A stretch of 64,000 bases of DNA from Massospora cicadina (GCA_022478985.1 JAKSZP010009200.1:248001-312000); one strand, 5' to 3'. Positions 43,377 through 53,163 are shown, counted from the first letter of the stretch. The notes: generated by a model from the sequence alone, not told the origin. Numbers and translations: made by a program.

Positions 43377-44000
43377 TTGCCCCCCTCAAGAATGTTGGTA
43401 GGGGTGTTGTAGTTATGGTAGGATAATACCTTATCACCCATTTGAGATGTAGGAATGGGGGTGCGGAGCCCATTGGCAGCCTGCCCTTCTTTAGTCGCTG
43501 TTTTTGCGAGGTTGGTGTACATGCAAGAGTATTCCTTCTTGCTGGGTTCTGTATTGGCTAGAACTAAGTGAACTTCATAATTGATCAACAACAAGAACCC
43601 TTGCTTCATATTGATAATGTTGTCATATTCAATCATAAACTGAATGCCTATAAGCATATCATAAGCATTGTTATCCAAAGCTACTGCGGGGGCTGATAGA
43701 ATAAGCTTCCCCAATACAAATGGGTAGCGACGAGTAAGCACCAAGTGCATGGGTGTTGTTGGGTCCAGAGTAAAAAGTCTTGGTTGTACTCCAAATCAGG
43801 TGCAAGTTTGATCTTTTTCATCAAATTGGAGGAGATTACATTCACCGGGGAACCTGTATCTAAGATATCCATTACCCAAACTTTTTGGATAACCACTTTG
43901 ACCTTCGTAAGTATCCCCCCAAAAGTAGCGATAGCACTAAGATCTCCTTAAGATGGAAATTGGAGGTTAATGTACATGCAGTCTTGGGGTAACTTTTCTG
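43377..44000 (-). pseudogene. Gy6 protease and polyprotein end
   Basis: Minus strand. VIQKVWVMDILDTGSPVNVISSNLMKKIKLAPDLEY (43896 downward) is a retropepsin active-site strand with DTGS intact. After one frameshift near 43750, TRRYPFVLGKLILSAPAVALDNNAYDMLIGIQFMIEYDNIINMKQG follows (frame 43750-43349), with the flap-side and AYDMLIGIQF strands. The frame goes on as LANTEPSKKEYSCMYTNLAK and ends at the purine tract, TNILEGGNV. This is where other elements would continue into RT. It matches the Gy3 protease. The catalytic Asp is present; only the frameshift breaks it. Confidence 0.82.
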
Positions 44001-45298
44001 GATGGACTTCATGGTATGACCATGCTGGATAGGGCAATAAGGTGAGACATCACCTCATCTGCATCGCTGGCAGTATTGATGACAATTGGCTCCCCTAGAA
44101 CTTGGCAGAGATACATCTCTTTAGGTATGGTGGCTTCATCTACTCCTCCAGCATTCAAACAATCGGGAACTTCCACTTCAGCAGGTGCCCCTACAACGTA
44201 ATAGCTGACCTCATCTGTACCCCCCTCAGAATCATCCCCAGGGGTATTAGTAACACGAGGTAATAACATAAGTTGGTTAAATGAGTCAGGCACATGAGAT
44301 TTGTCAGCAATAAGTGTGCCTTGCCCTACGCTGACATTTCTTTTCCCTGCTCCTGTTCCTCGGCGCCAGCTTTCTTTTCCAGCACATAGCCTCCTTGTAT
44401 CTAAACTTGTTGCAGTATTCGCACCGTGGGCGTTCAGGACGTTTTGCTTTGGGGTTTTGTTCTTCAGGGCCCATTATCTGAAGGGGCTCCTCTCTATCTT
44501 CAATAGCTAAGGCCCGAGGCTTAGGCTTTGAATCCTCAATGGTTAAAATGTGAGGATGAAAACTGCTCCACGTGGAACTTCAGGCTTATGGAAATCAGCG
44601 AAATCTATTAGCGCTTCCTTGACGTTTTGAACAGTATGGAAATAGCGTTTAACTGAGGTGATGTGCATCGCCAAAGGAGGGTGAGATGCCACTCCAGTCA
44701 AAACAGCCGCTACAGTGTCATCTAAGGTCAACATCTTTGAAGTAAACAACGTCTGTGCTTCCAGATAGAATCATTCTGCAAAGGCGACTACTGACTCTCC
44801 TTTTCTAATACTCATACGCATAAAATCTTGCTTTTTCATGCTTAAAGCCTGTTTTGAACTGAACGTGTTTTTGAGAGCCTCTTTAACTTCAACCCAGGTG
44901 CTAAGAGCATCCATATGTGGGACCATCACCTCCTGTGCCATGCGGCCCAAACAGGAAAGGATATGTTTGGCCTTTTGACGATCAGTCGCCCCTTCCATAG
45001 CTTCTTCATAAACGTATAAAAATGAAACAATGCTACCCTCACCAGGGATAAACTTGTCTTTGAACGTTGGTTTGAATAAATTATGGTCATTCCTGGTAAG
45101 GGTATGAATAGCTGGAGCTTCTGCTTCTGATGTTCTAGAGTGATAGCTTAACTGATCAAAGGTCCATGAAAGGCAATTGAACTGGTCATACATGGCTTCA
45201 AGCTGGGTTCCCATTTTAGAGAGGGCTTCTAGGGGCCCAGATTCACATAGTCTCAGTCGAGCTTCGATCTCTGATTTATGAGTTTTAAAATCTTCCAC
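44001..45298 (-). pseudogene. Gy6 capsid and CCHC region
   Basis: Minus strand. The frame 45298-44771 (175 residues) begins MEDFKTHKSEIEARLRLCESGP and holds HNLFKPTFKDKFIPGEGSIVSFLYVYEEAMEGATDRQKAKHILSCLGRMAQEVM, a capsid-like helix-rich part related to Gy3. After a stop, FTSKMLTLDDTVAAVLTGVASHPPLAMHITSVKRYF (44749-44543) continues it. The knuckle at 44382-44423 reads CEYCNKFRYKEAMC with Tyr (codon 44397-44399) for His. The frame 44293-44009 (ADEVMSHLIALSSM) is the linker to protease. Gag assembles particles and binds RNA. Confidence 0.78.
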
Positions 45299-45546
45299 TT
45301 GGATCTCCTTTGCACTGACTTGGAAATGGAGCTATGACACCATTGAGCTTAGGTTTAATTAAGCAGTTTCCACGGCTTTCACGCGGTTCTTCAGCTCTTC
45401 TTTCATTTGTTTACACCCTTCATCGTCACAAGAGTAAAAGCTGGGGCCTTATACCCCCTCCTTAATCTGTTCATATTACTGCTCGACCTGCGTTAGTCAG
45501 CTGTATACTTCCTTCACAGCACAGGGCTTTCCAGCGAGGCTTTTAT

Positions 45547-46395
45547 TCATTTTGCTTCAATTTTGCATTCAGTCAGGCGACGTGCCAAATATTTGGTATT
45601 TTTGAACCAAGCTTTAAGAGCTAGTTTCTTTACTAGCTGGATAACCTTGGCCGCGAGGGTGGTGGTGGCGCTAGATGGTTCAAGCAATAGATGACGTTCA
45701 AGCTCATCAACATGTGAAAAGGCCTGAATTAACTGCCGCTCCACCACAGCCACACACTGTTCATACTTCTCTTGAAGGACAAATTTGGGGGCTGAAAGGT
45801 CATGATGCGTTTGCTCATTTTGCTTTTGAAGCTCTTTAGCAAACTCCTCTAACAACGAGTGGGTGCTAGTGGAGGATGCGTTCAAATCATCCTGGAATAT
45901 CTTTATGGCCTCCTCGACATACTTTACAATCCCAGTGTCCATAGTAGTAAGTTGGTCATACAGCTGTATGATGAAGTTGTGATTAGCTTCTACACCAGAT
46001 TTAACTGCTCCAAAATGTTCAGAGGTCAGTTGATACAACTTATCATAGGCTAAATTCAGAGCTGCATGGGTATCTGGGTGTCGATGAAGCTCTTCATGAT
46101 AGATGGCTAAGAGATGCATCATATGGACCAAGGCAGGGTGAGCAAACTTGCATACATAGGTGGTCAAATTTGTAAGCTGACCATAGGTCTCTGGGAGGAC
46201 ACTAGTCTTATAGAGAAACAAGTGGCGTTTCTCTACCAATGACACTCGTTTGTGAGATGCAATGTCACCAGGATTAAAGATGCCATGAGTAAGGTCTCTC
46301 ACAGCTTCAGTGGCTAGCCAAGTGATGCAATGAGACTCAGGTATTAATATGGGCTCAATTTTTTTTTTAAATATCAGAGCAGTAGGGCTGTCCAT
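45547..46395 (-). CDS. Gy6 N-terminal gag-like protein (282 residues, open)
   Basis: The longest open frame in the window and the first one after the Gy6 PBS. It begins MDSPTALIFKKKIEPIL about 110 bases downstream of the PBS and stops at 45547. It is rich in predicted helices: YGQLTNLTTYVCKFAHPALVHMMHLLAIYHEELHRHPDTH, then TMDTGIVKYVEEAIKIFQDDLNAS, EEFAKELQKQNEQTHHDL, and a basic C-terminus. A coiled coil near residues 160-230 is likely by eye. The Gy3 homologue at 13940-14720 ends in a Gly-X-Y tract that this copy lacks. It could be an N-terminal Gag domain or a separate structural protein. Expression is unproven. Confidence 0.65.
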   Translation of the reverse strand: MDSPTALIFKKKIEPILIPESHCITWLATEAVRDLTHGIFNPGDIASHKRVSLVEKRHLFLYKTSVLPETYGQLTNLTTYVCKFAHPALVHMMHLLAIYHEELHRHPDTHAALNLAYDKLYQLTSEHFGAVKSGVEANHNFIIQLYDQLTTMDTGIVKYVEEAIKIFQDDLNASSTSTHSLLEEFAKELQKQNEQTHHDLSAPKFVLQEKYEQCVAVVERQLIQAFSHVDELERHLLLEPSSATTTLAAKVIQLVKKLALKAWFKNTKYLARRLTECKIEAK

Positions 46396-46486
46396 TCAAT
46401 CATCATCTTCAGTACCTTCCCCATTTCGCGCCCAATGGGTGACACTCTCCATTTCTTTAATACTTATTGAAGTATTTAGGGGGATT

Positions 46487-46507
46487 GACCCCTGTAGTGA
46501 GCACCAG
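46487..46507 (-). promoter_or_regulatory. Gy6 primer binding site
   Basis: On the minus strand, TGGTGCTCACTACAGGGG follows the LTR end GGATCCCACA after a short spacer. Identical to the Gy3 word at 13839. Confidence 0.75.
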
Positions 46508-46509
46508 TT

Positions 46510-47454
46510 TGTGGGATCCGCTAATGGATGCCACAAATATTTTGTTTAAAGTGAGAATTTTACTTTATAATAAAAGTAATAAATAACGCTTGTTAAAGTT
46601 TTTTATGTTTTTTGTATAGGCAGGGCAAAAATAAAAAAGGTCCTTTTCTCATTACTAGTTTTTCCTAATTTAAACTAGTTCAGATTTTGAGACCATGGGT
46701 ATTCAAGGCAAAAAATGTAAAGCTCAGTTATCTAAATTAGGAAATATAGGCTTTTGGCCTATCAGATCAAAAATAAATTTTTTGAGACAAAACTGACCCA
46801 TGTGGTAATGATTTGATGAATTGTATCCAATCACCAGCAAGTAAAATCTTTTCACCTTGGTAGTGGTCAGACTCATGTGGTAATGATTGGTTAAATTGCA
46901 CCCTATCATCATCAAGTAATATCTTTTCACCACAGCAGTGGTCAGACTTAGGTGGTAATGATTGGCTAATTTTTACCCTATCATTGTTGGGTAATATCTT
47001 CTCACCTTGGCGATGGTTAAACTCATATGGTAATGATTGGTTAATTCATACCCAATAATCGATGGGTAAAGTCTTCTCACCTTGGGAGGGTTCAGATCCG
47101 AGTGGTGATGATTAGTTAATTTGCACCCAATCATTGATGGGTAAAACCTTCTCACCTCGGCGGTGGGCAGACTCAGGTGTTATCAAACACCTCAAATTTG
47201 GCTGAGAAGTCGGTGTAATCCTATTATTAGTTATTACCTTTTTTAGCCAATTTTTATAATAAACCATAATTTTCTGATAGTTAGGATTCCACCAAGAATC
47301 CGCCAAGGTCTTTTCGCCGATGGCATTCATATCATTGATAACCACATTATTAAATGATGATTGGGAAGGAGATGGGCCAATCATGGTAGCAGATTTGGAA
47401 GCACTAATACCTCCAACATTCTTTTTCTTAAATTGAAAAGGAGAATGTTTGACA
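46510..47454 (-). mobile_element. Gy6 5' LTR
   Basis: Starts (minus) TGTCAAACATTCTCC and ends AGCGGATCCCACA. Colinear with 42433-43376. Confidence 0.93.
46804..47178. repeat. Five 75-bp tandem repeats in Gy6 5' LTR
   Basis: GGTAATGATT-type starts at 46804, 46879, 46954, 47029 and 47104, exactly 75 bases apart, with a degenerate sixth at 47179. The unit number and order agree with the other LTR. Confidence 0.95.
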
Positions 47455-47855
47455 AACCCTGCTGGCGCAAAAGTGGCGGTTGCCAGCTCAATTACTGCTT
47501 TGTTGCGTATAGGAATAGATGTCCATGCTAGACGCAGAGGTAAAAGCAAGAATTGGATCAGGGTAGGGCTAGTGGTGGGGCGGGTTGGGCGGTCTCATGC
47601 GAGGTGGAATGCTAATTCCATTGGGGGACATAGTGACCAGATGTATTTGGCAGACTGGAAAGCCAGTTTACATGCGTTTACATGCTGGGCGTTAAAAGCT
47701 AGTGGTTAGAGCACCTCTGCCCCATACTGGGGCAGTTGGTGGTGGATCTGAGGACATAAATTCGGAGAAAAGCAGTGAGGCAGTGGTGGAAAATCGACTT
47801 TTTTTTCTAAAATCACTCACATTTGTTGTCAAGAAGAAAGAGAAGCTTTCTATTC
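47455..47855 (-). pseudogene. O1E-c ORF1-like protein, N-terminus
   Basis: Minus strand from an ATG near 47757: MSSDPPPTAPVWGRGALTTS, parallel to MSADAPPAAPAWGSGAPPAS of O1E-d. PNPPHH and PYPDPILAFTSASSM follow, then after a shift IPIRNKAVIELATATFAPAGF, cut by Gy6 at 47454. The remainder restarts at 42432 with INFFPFKGY. The leader upstream (47855-47757) has a CTTTCTTCTTGACAAC motif shared with O1E-d and O1E-e. Confidence 0.68.
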
Positions 47856-47862
47856 CCCAAAT

Positions 47863-48061
47863 TAATCATCTATTTAAGCAGTTGTAACACACTGAGAAAA
47901 TTGACAGTTGATTTTCTATCTTTATTTCAATAAAAATCCCAGTTCCCAAATTCATTTTTGTTTTTTATGACAAAATTCAGACCCCCAATTCCAATCTCTG
48001 TTTTTCCAGCTCCAAAACCCACGGACCCTGGGCCATGATATCCTGGTTTGTTTATTTAATT
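47863..48061 (+). mobile_element. Gy5 3' LTR, second part
   Basis: TAATCATCTATTTAAGCAG then ACACACTGAGAAAATTG continues the LTR as in the 5' copy at 35080-35140. Similarity weakens towards 48060. Confidence 0.7.
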
Positions 48062-48210
48062 CGAGGTGGGCCGACCTGGGGACGTGATAGCCTGGTTGTT
48101 TTAGGTTCTCAATTAAATTTATGACCCACTGGCTCTCATTAGTGTAATCCCCCCACTTAATTTAACGCAGTTCTAGCAGGTAAACCTCTACCATTTAGGC
48201 TTTCCATTTG
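48062..48210 (-). mobile_element. Second SINE-like insert with LINE tail
   Basis: Minus strand: head GCCTAAATGGTAGAGG, then CCTGCTAGAACTGCG. It shares GGTAGA, CTA and ACTGC at the same order and near-equal spacing with the SINE at 11973-12263. The 3' end reads GTCCCCAGGTCGGCCCACC, then TCGAATTAAATAAA, a clear LINE tail. A B box is not convincing, perhaps after a short deletion. Target duplication not resolved. Confidence 0.5.
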
Positions 48211-48269
48211 AGTGTTTGGGCATCCAGACTGATAGGCTGATCTAAACCTAACATTCCACTTCCCTGACA
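48211..48269 (+). mobile_element. Gy5 3' LTR, terminal part
   Basis: TCTAAACCTAACATTCCACTTCCCTGACA aligns with TTTTAAACTAATTCAAACTCTTCCCAATAACA at the end of the 5' LTR. This alignment is by eye over a short stretch. Confidence 0.5.
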
Positions 48270-48978
48270 AAAAGATTTCTGATACCACACCATCATCACT
48301 GGAATGCAAAAATGAATTTACAGTAAAGAAAGAGCTAAACCCTACGTCCTAGTAATGGAACAACTAGAGATTTCAGTCACCTATGTTAACGCTTATATAA
48401 GTTCTTGTCCAAGTAGCCATACCTATTGAGGTTTTACAAGAATACATCCCTTCTTTAATTTGATAATCAACTATCTTATTAAGGTCAAAATATTACTCTG
48501 GATGTCAATCTGGTTGATGTAGCTGATTCTTATTATGATGAATAAACATATATTGATCTCACTTTTATTGAGCTAAAAAGCAAGAGCTATTGTGGATAGT
48601 GAGGCACTGTTTAACATTTAGTCCACTAATTTATAAAGTACTTGGCCTTGTGGAATATATTGACCACCAAAAAGTATATGGTACTAAGGGCCTCAGATGA
48701 CGACTTTTTTAAAAGCATATAGTGCGGTGCCACTGAAGTTTGGATTACTAATAATATTATCTCCTGGTATAGTTTTACATATTAAATCACAATTTTTAAA
48801 ATTAGAACCTCTTCTATGAGAAGTTATGATGAAAAGGTTGATTTTGAAGAATATAAACTTAAAGCTTGGTCAAAACCTTTCTCTTTACTACAACCAGAAA
48901 AATGATGCCCTGTTCCTCATAATCAAGGATCTGTAAATCTTGTGTTCAAAGGTGACATAGATTTTTTGGCTATTTACA
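48270..48978 (+). pseudogene. Gy7 gag-protease remnant
   Basis: Strongly decayed relative of Gy4. RAKPYVLVMEQLEI near 48330-48370 parallels QPKPYVCQMFDHLS. SKAIVDSEALFNI, STNL, KSIWY, then AYSAVPLKFGLLIILSPGIVLHIKSQF near 48580-48800 parallel the protease INMGAPINLVSTKL, EGAYSALPLRFGSIVIVALAIVLPNNNYD. There are stops in all frames. The copy is cut by O1E-d at 48979 within the sequence after the protease. Confidence 0.55.
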
Positions 48979-50911
48979 CTTAAATTTTATTTGAGCTAAC
49001 CCAACCAGGGGACGGACATTACCTATACAAAAATAACAGCCAAAAAACACAAATCAAACGCCCTAAATGAGTGGCGCGACACCAAAATAAAAAGGAAAAT
49101 TAACTTACCAGGTGTAGCAGTTGTGACCGCTTATACCACCATGGCGGAGGGGGATGGGGTCAGGCGGATTAGTAATTTCATCTTCACAATTGAATTGGAG
49201 GATCAAAGCTGAGAGCAAAGTGTTTGGAGCATCTGTGGGATGTGGGTTGAGGATAAATAGAAATTTGTTAAATTCTTTGGTAACAATCTGGGCCTGGAGT
49301 ATACCCTCCAGGAATTCAGCAACATGGTGTTTGTCTTGTATGCATGTAGAGGAAAGCTGTGAAAATTTGTGATATTGGCTCTAGTGATACGTGTGGTGGG
49401 AGAAAATTCTGCCAGTGCAACAACTTGCTTGATAGCAGAGATGGCAGTTTCACTTAAACGTTCAATTTTCACTTTTGCAACCTCAGGGAAATTGGCAGAG
49501 AAATTGATAATATGTAGCCCTTCATTAAATTCATTGGCAGAGAGTGCCATGGCTTTGCGGAGATGGCGGCTATCAGGAGAAGCCACTGCAGCCTCAGCAA
49601 GTTGATGGTCACTCAAGAATGGGGTAGCGATGGGTTTGGGGACATATTTATTAGGTGGGAATGGAGCATAGAAATCTGAAGGTAGATATGGTTCCAAATT
49701 GATTGGAAAGTTGGGAGGCAGGACAATTTCCCCAGATTCAGTTATTTCATCCAATAAGTTTCAGGGATTTTGGTTGAGCATGATTGATTTGGAGCGACGT
49801 GGTTTTGGTTGGGTAAGTTTTGGGGCGTGAAATTGTTTGGATTGAATTTGAGTCCAAACCTGCTCCTTATTGAGTATATTGTAAGAAATTAAGCCAGTTT
49901 GGGCTTTGGTTGCATAGGTTTTGCTGATTTTTGAGCAATCAGCTGGAGAGGTAGGGGGCAGCTAAAATCCCCACTCAAATCCTGTTTGTGTGGCCTCATG
50001 TGCAGGCTTGGCGGATTCCGCCTGTTTTGAATTGTAGTGACAGGTTTTTTGGAATGATCCAACTCATGGCAGAGGGGACAAACGGTGCAGCCGTTGTCAA
50101 TATAAGCCCAAAAGAAGTGATCTGGTGCAGATGGTATATGGGCACGTGATGGGATGTGCTGGGCTATGATTGGCTGGTGGGGGGTAATGGTGGCCATTGC
50201 CCATGGTGCCGCTAACCGCTCTGCTCCGCTAAGGACCAGGAAGTAAAGGATGGGGTTAGTACAATATTTGGGCAGCCCCATAATCAATTCTTCATAGAGA
50301 GTTTGAGGGGGAAGGTGCGAAGGAAGGTTTGCAAAGGTCCCACCATTGTGGTGTCACTGAGGAGTCGTGTGCAGGTTGTGGTAATAGGTATGTTTTTACT
50401 ATATTAAGGGCTTAGTTGCTGCAGCAGCTGCGTCCTCTTCAGTGGGAAAAACTATATCAAAATAGCCCTTATAAGAGCAGAAGTCAATAGCTCACGCTGG
50501 TGGAAACGTGGTCGTTGCCAGCTCAATTAATGCTTTGTCAGCATATGGGAAGAGACGCCCATATTTGACTCAGAGTCAAAAGTGAATATTGGATCAGTGT
50601 AGGGCAAGTAGATGGGGGCAGGTTGGGTGGACTTGCGCTAAGGTGATAATAAGTCTCTTGGAGGGACAAATATGCCTGATGCATTAGGCAGACTGGATGA
50701 TCCAGTTCAAACATGTTTGCCTGCTGGGAGGAAAACGCTAGCAGGTGGAGCGCCACTGCCCCACGCTGGGGCAGCAGGTGGCGCATCCGCTGACATAATT
50801 GAAAACTGATATGGTTTAGGTGGCGATGGAAATTTAACTTATGCTATTAAAAAATTTGCTTGAAAGTGATGCCAAGCGGAAAGAAGTGCTTTTGAAACCA
50901 GTTGTTTAGTT
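48979..50911 (-). mobile_element. O1E-d: complete ORF1-only retroposon
   Basis: Minus strand, 1.93 kb, flanked by TATTTACA at 48971-48978 and 50912-50919 (8-bp target duplication, inserted in Gy7). The 5' leader (50911-50797) shares AAGCAAATTTTTTAA and CTTTC stretches with O1E-e. The ATG is at 50796, and the tail at 49020-48979 (TAATGTCCGTCCCCTGGTTGGG, then GCTCAAATAAA) is of LINE type. The whole element has space for one ORF only. Confidence 0.85.
49130..50796 (-). pseudogene. O1E-d ORF1-like RNA-binding protein
   Basis: Starts MSADAPPAAPAWGSGAPPASVFLPAGKHV. The RRM-like AIDFCSYKGYFDIVFPTEEDAAAAA is near 50490-50420. LPSHLPPQTLYEELIMGLPKYCTNPILYFLVLSGAERLAAPWAMATITPHQP (50340-50150) and SAPDHFFWAYIDNGCTVCPLCHELDHSKK follow. 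A one-base loss then hides the fourth ligand of CX2CX4HX4C, which is still encoded (TGT) in the next frame. The C-terminal block 49754-49203 (183 residues) reads DEITESGEIVLPPNFPINLEPYLPSDFYAPFPPNKYV, SDHQLAEAAVASPDSRHLRKAM, LHIINFSANFPEVAKVKIERLSETAISAIKQVVAL. It ends NPPDPIPLRHGGISG. Probable role: coating element RNA. No enzyme domain. Confidence 0.75.
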
Positions 50912-51250
50912 ATTTACAGATATGTTGCCATACTTGGAGATTGGATACTAAAATTATGGAATCCAAAGGCTTTCTGGTAAGGACTAAATTGTAAGTTAAC
51001 TATTTTAGTGGATCAATAAACTATAATGGTTCTGAATTTTTAATTTTTTGTTTCCCAACCTTTGATGTTATGATTGCGCTGTTTGGTCAATTTAACTTGG
51101 TATTTGTCAAGCTCATGGGTTTATATTTTCAGGCCATGTAAAAACCCAAATACCATCAACAAAACTTATATCTCTCTCTTAAAAAAATTAAGTAGCATTG
51201 ATGTTTTGCTTTAAATAATATTTTATCAGATGATGAAGTACTGAATAACA
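50912..51250 (+). pseudogene. Gy7 fragment between O1E-d and O1E-e
   Basis: AT-rich, about 340 bases, bounded by the target duplications of the two O1E copies (TATTTACA and ATAACA). It should be the pro-RT linker of Gy7 by position. I see no motif that proves it. Confidence 0.45.
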
Positions 51251-53157
51251 TGTTCATTTGAGGTAAGCTGACTAGAGGCTGGAAATTACTGACTTCTCAA
51301 AGTATAAAAAATAAAGACACTAACGATTGAACTGAAACGCTAAATTTTGAGCATTCCAAATAATAATAAATAACTAATAACAGACAGATGGTAAATCAAA
51401 GGCCTGCTTATTTGACCATAGTGGAAGGGGGAGGATTGGGGGCTCGGCCTTGGTGACAATTTTCTTATCCCAGAGAAAAGTATATGCCAAGGTGGGGAGC
51501 AAGGGCATAAGACGTTGGTAGTATACGATTAGATGTTCTTTAATATTGGAATGTCATTAAATTGCCCGCAGTAATAAAAATGCTGATATAATACCAGAGA
51601 TATGATTGGCTTGTAGTTGGTTTGGTAAGCGTGGTGAAAGTACAATTCTGGTACAAGTAAGCTTACAATTGAGATGACGTGCTATCACTGCAAATGTTCT
51701 AATTTTCGTCATTGGTAGTTTCATATTACTTGAATGTGCTACGCTTGCCATTGGGGTGATGGTTAATGTGGTAAAGCTAGGGTGTAGACCTCCTGCAAGA
51801 ATCACCTCGGACTTACCAACAGCTTTGCAGAGAGGACAACTGGGGTATGTTGCACCCACTTCTACAAAAAGTTGTTAATCACTTAGTAACAAAGTGACGT
51901 TTGTCTGGGGGCATAGAAATATAGGGGAAAGAGCGTCAAATTCAGCTAGGAAATCTATAATTGGAGATTGGATAGTTCAATAAACCAACCAAAATCAAAA
52001 GCTAGCCAATAATCATTAAGGATTCTCATTAAAATTGAACTGGGCGTCAATATAAGCTTGAGGCCTGGATGATCAATGGGAGGAAGCATATATCAAACTT
52101 TAGTCCAGTTGCTTACTAATTGACTGTAAAGTTGCAGTTCTAAGATGATGAGGGGCGTGATTGGCTGGAACGCGGGAACCTCTGCAGAAGCAGATTTTGG
52201 GGAAGGGCTAGGATTTTATTCAAGATAGAAAGTATTGTAGGGTCCGCGTCAGGTTGGGCACCCATAGATATGGGCTCAGATCTGGCAGAAGCTGCAAGGG
52301 AGGTTCATTTACATTTTTAGTGATCCAACATCAAAACAGGATGGACAGATCGTCTACTTGCCCCTTAAACAGTCACAGAACATATGGTCAGGGGAATCAG
52401 GGATAGTGGTTCAATTTTGAATTAACAGAAAATTTTCATTAGTACTGAGGAGTATTGTGGAAAAGCACAAAGCCCTAATAGACGTGTAACCCTTTAGGAA
52501 CAATATACAGAAGGATGGTATTGTAGCAAGATGCCATAAAACCACCATCCGCTCCTCATGGAGCACAACTTGAGGGAAGGTGGGTAACAAACTGACGAAC
52601 TGAACAGCCATAGTGATGTTCACTAGTAGCCAGGTGTAGGTTGTGGGGTGAGGTGTACCATGATACCAGGGGCATAATTGCCGCAATTGAGGCAATAGCA
52701 TAAATGGTGAGGCCCAGAGCAAAATACCACTTACATGGGCGGAATCTAATGTAGCTTGCGGGTTTCAATACCACTTATGCTAATTTGATAATGGCTTTGT
52801 CAGCTTATTAGGACAATTTCTAATACTTAAACTAAAGGCTGAACTGCATGTTTCTCTGGGGGAGCGCCAGGGGTCTTTGAGGCACCATCTGTGTACGTGC
52901 AAGATGGAGTTTGAGATACTTAGAAGGAATAATGCGTCTCATGGATTTGTGAGAACTGGATGCTCAGTCAAGAAACGTTTTATTCCAATTGACAGAAGAT
53001 TCTAGGTGGGTTCCACTGATGCCCTACACTGATGCATCCAGCGGGGATCTGAAGACATTTGGGTTGAAATGGGTAGCAGGAGCTAAAATATGTACTTTAA
53101 TTTTACTTTTAAAATTTGCTAGAAAGTGACAACAAGAAGAAAAAAGGTTGAGTATAC
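51251..53157 (-). mobile_element. O1E-e: complete but more decayed ORF1-only retroposon
   Basis: Minus strand, 1.9 kb, flanked by ATAACA at 51245-51250 and 53158-53163. The tail at 51290-51251 (TTCCAGCCTCTAGTCAGCTTACC, then TCAAATGAACA) is a diverged LINE tail. The leader near 53150-53080 shares TTTCTAGCAAATTTTAAAAG with O1E-d. Confidence 0.75.
51400..53060 (-). pseudogene. O1E-e ORF1-like protein remnant
   Basis: Recognisable blocks on the minus strand: MVLKPASYIRFRPCKWYFALGLTIYAIASIAAI (52774 downward), the RRM-like segment of the family. The frame 51859-51557, SCPLCKAVGKSEVILAGGLHPSFTTLTITPMASVAHSSNMKLPMTKIRTFAVIARHL, matches SPDSRHLRKAMALSANEFNEGLHIINFSANFPEVAKVKIERL in order. The C-terminal AEPPILPLPLWSNK lies near 51450-51405. 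The CCHC region could not be found. More mutated than O1E-d. Confidence 0.6.
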
Positions 53158-53163
53158 ATAACA

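Larger units (their letters stand above)
42433..47454 (-). mobile_element. Gy6: non-autonomous Gag-protease LTR retrotransposon in O1E-c
   Basis: LTRs of 944 and 945 bases (42433-43376 and 46510-47454) flank only 3.1 kb of interior. The 5-bp target duplication AACCC is perfect (42428-42432 and 47455-47459). Read on the minus strand, the order is LTR, PBS, N-terminal gag-like protein, capsid, CCHC knuckle, protease, polypurine tract, LTR. RT, RNase H and integrase are absent, and there is no space for them: the protease frame runs into the purine tract. Protease and gag resemble Gy3, a possible helper family. Confidence 0.9.
40921..47855 (-). mobile_element. O1E-c: ORF1-only retroposon inserted in the Gy5 LTR, interrupted by Gy6
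   Basis: On the minus strand the element starts near 47855 with a leader (AGCTTCTCTTTCTTCTTGACAAC), has its ATG near 47757, and ends with the tail at 40965-40921 (ATTTGTCCCCTGGTCAG, then CCTCGGTTAAATAAAGAG). It is flanked by CCCAAAT at 40914-40920 and 47856-47862, a 7-bp target duplication. Without Gy6 it is about 1.9 kb. No endonuclease or RT. Confidence 0.8.
34278..48269 (+). mobile_element. Gy5: Ty3/gypsy chromodomain LTR retrotransposon, 3' LTR broken by nested insertions
   Basis: The 5' LTR is 34278-35334. The 3' LTR starts at 40131, is interrupted at 40920 by O1E-c (with Gy6 inside), resumes at 47863, and appears further split by a SINE-like insert at 48062-48210, ending near 48269. 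Removing O1E-c restores colinearity with the 5' LTR: ...TAATATATCCCAAAT then TAATCATCTATTTAAGCAG, against TTTCACTAAAGTTGATCATCTATTTAAGCAG. The interior has protease, RT with YIDD, RNase H, integrase and chromodomain. Relative of Gy2. Confidence 0.85.

Noticed and set aside
49369..49605. 78-residue plus-strand frame
   Set aside because: Shadow of the conserved C-terminal block of O1E-d on the minus strand.
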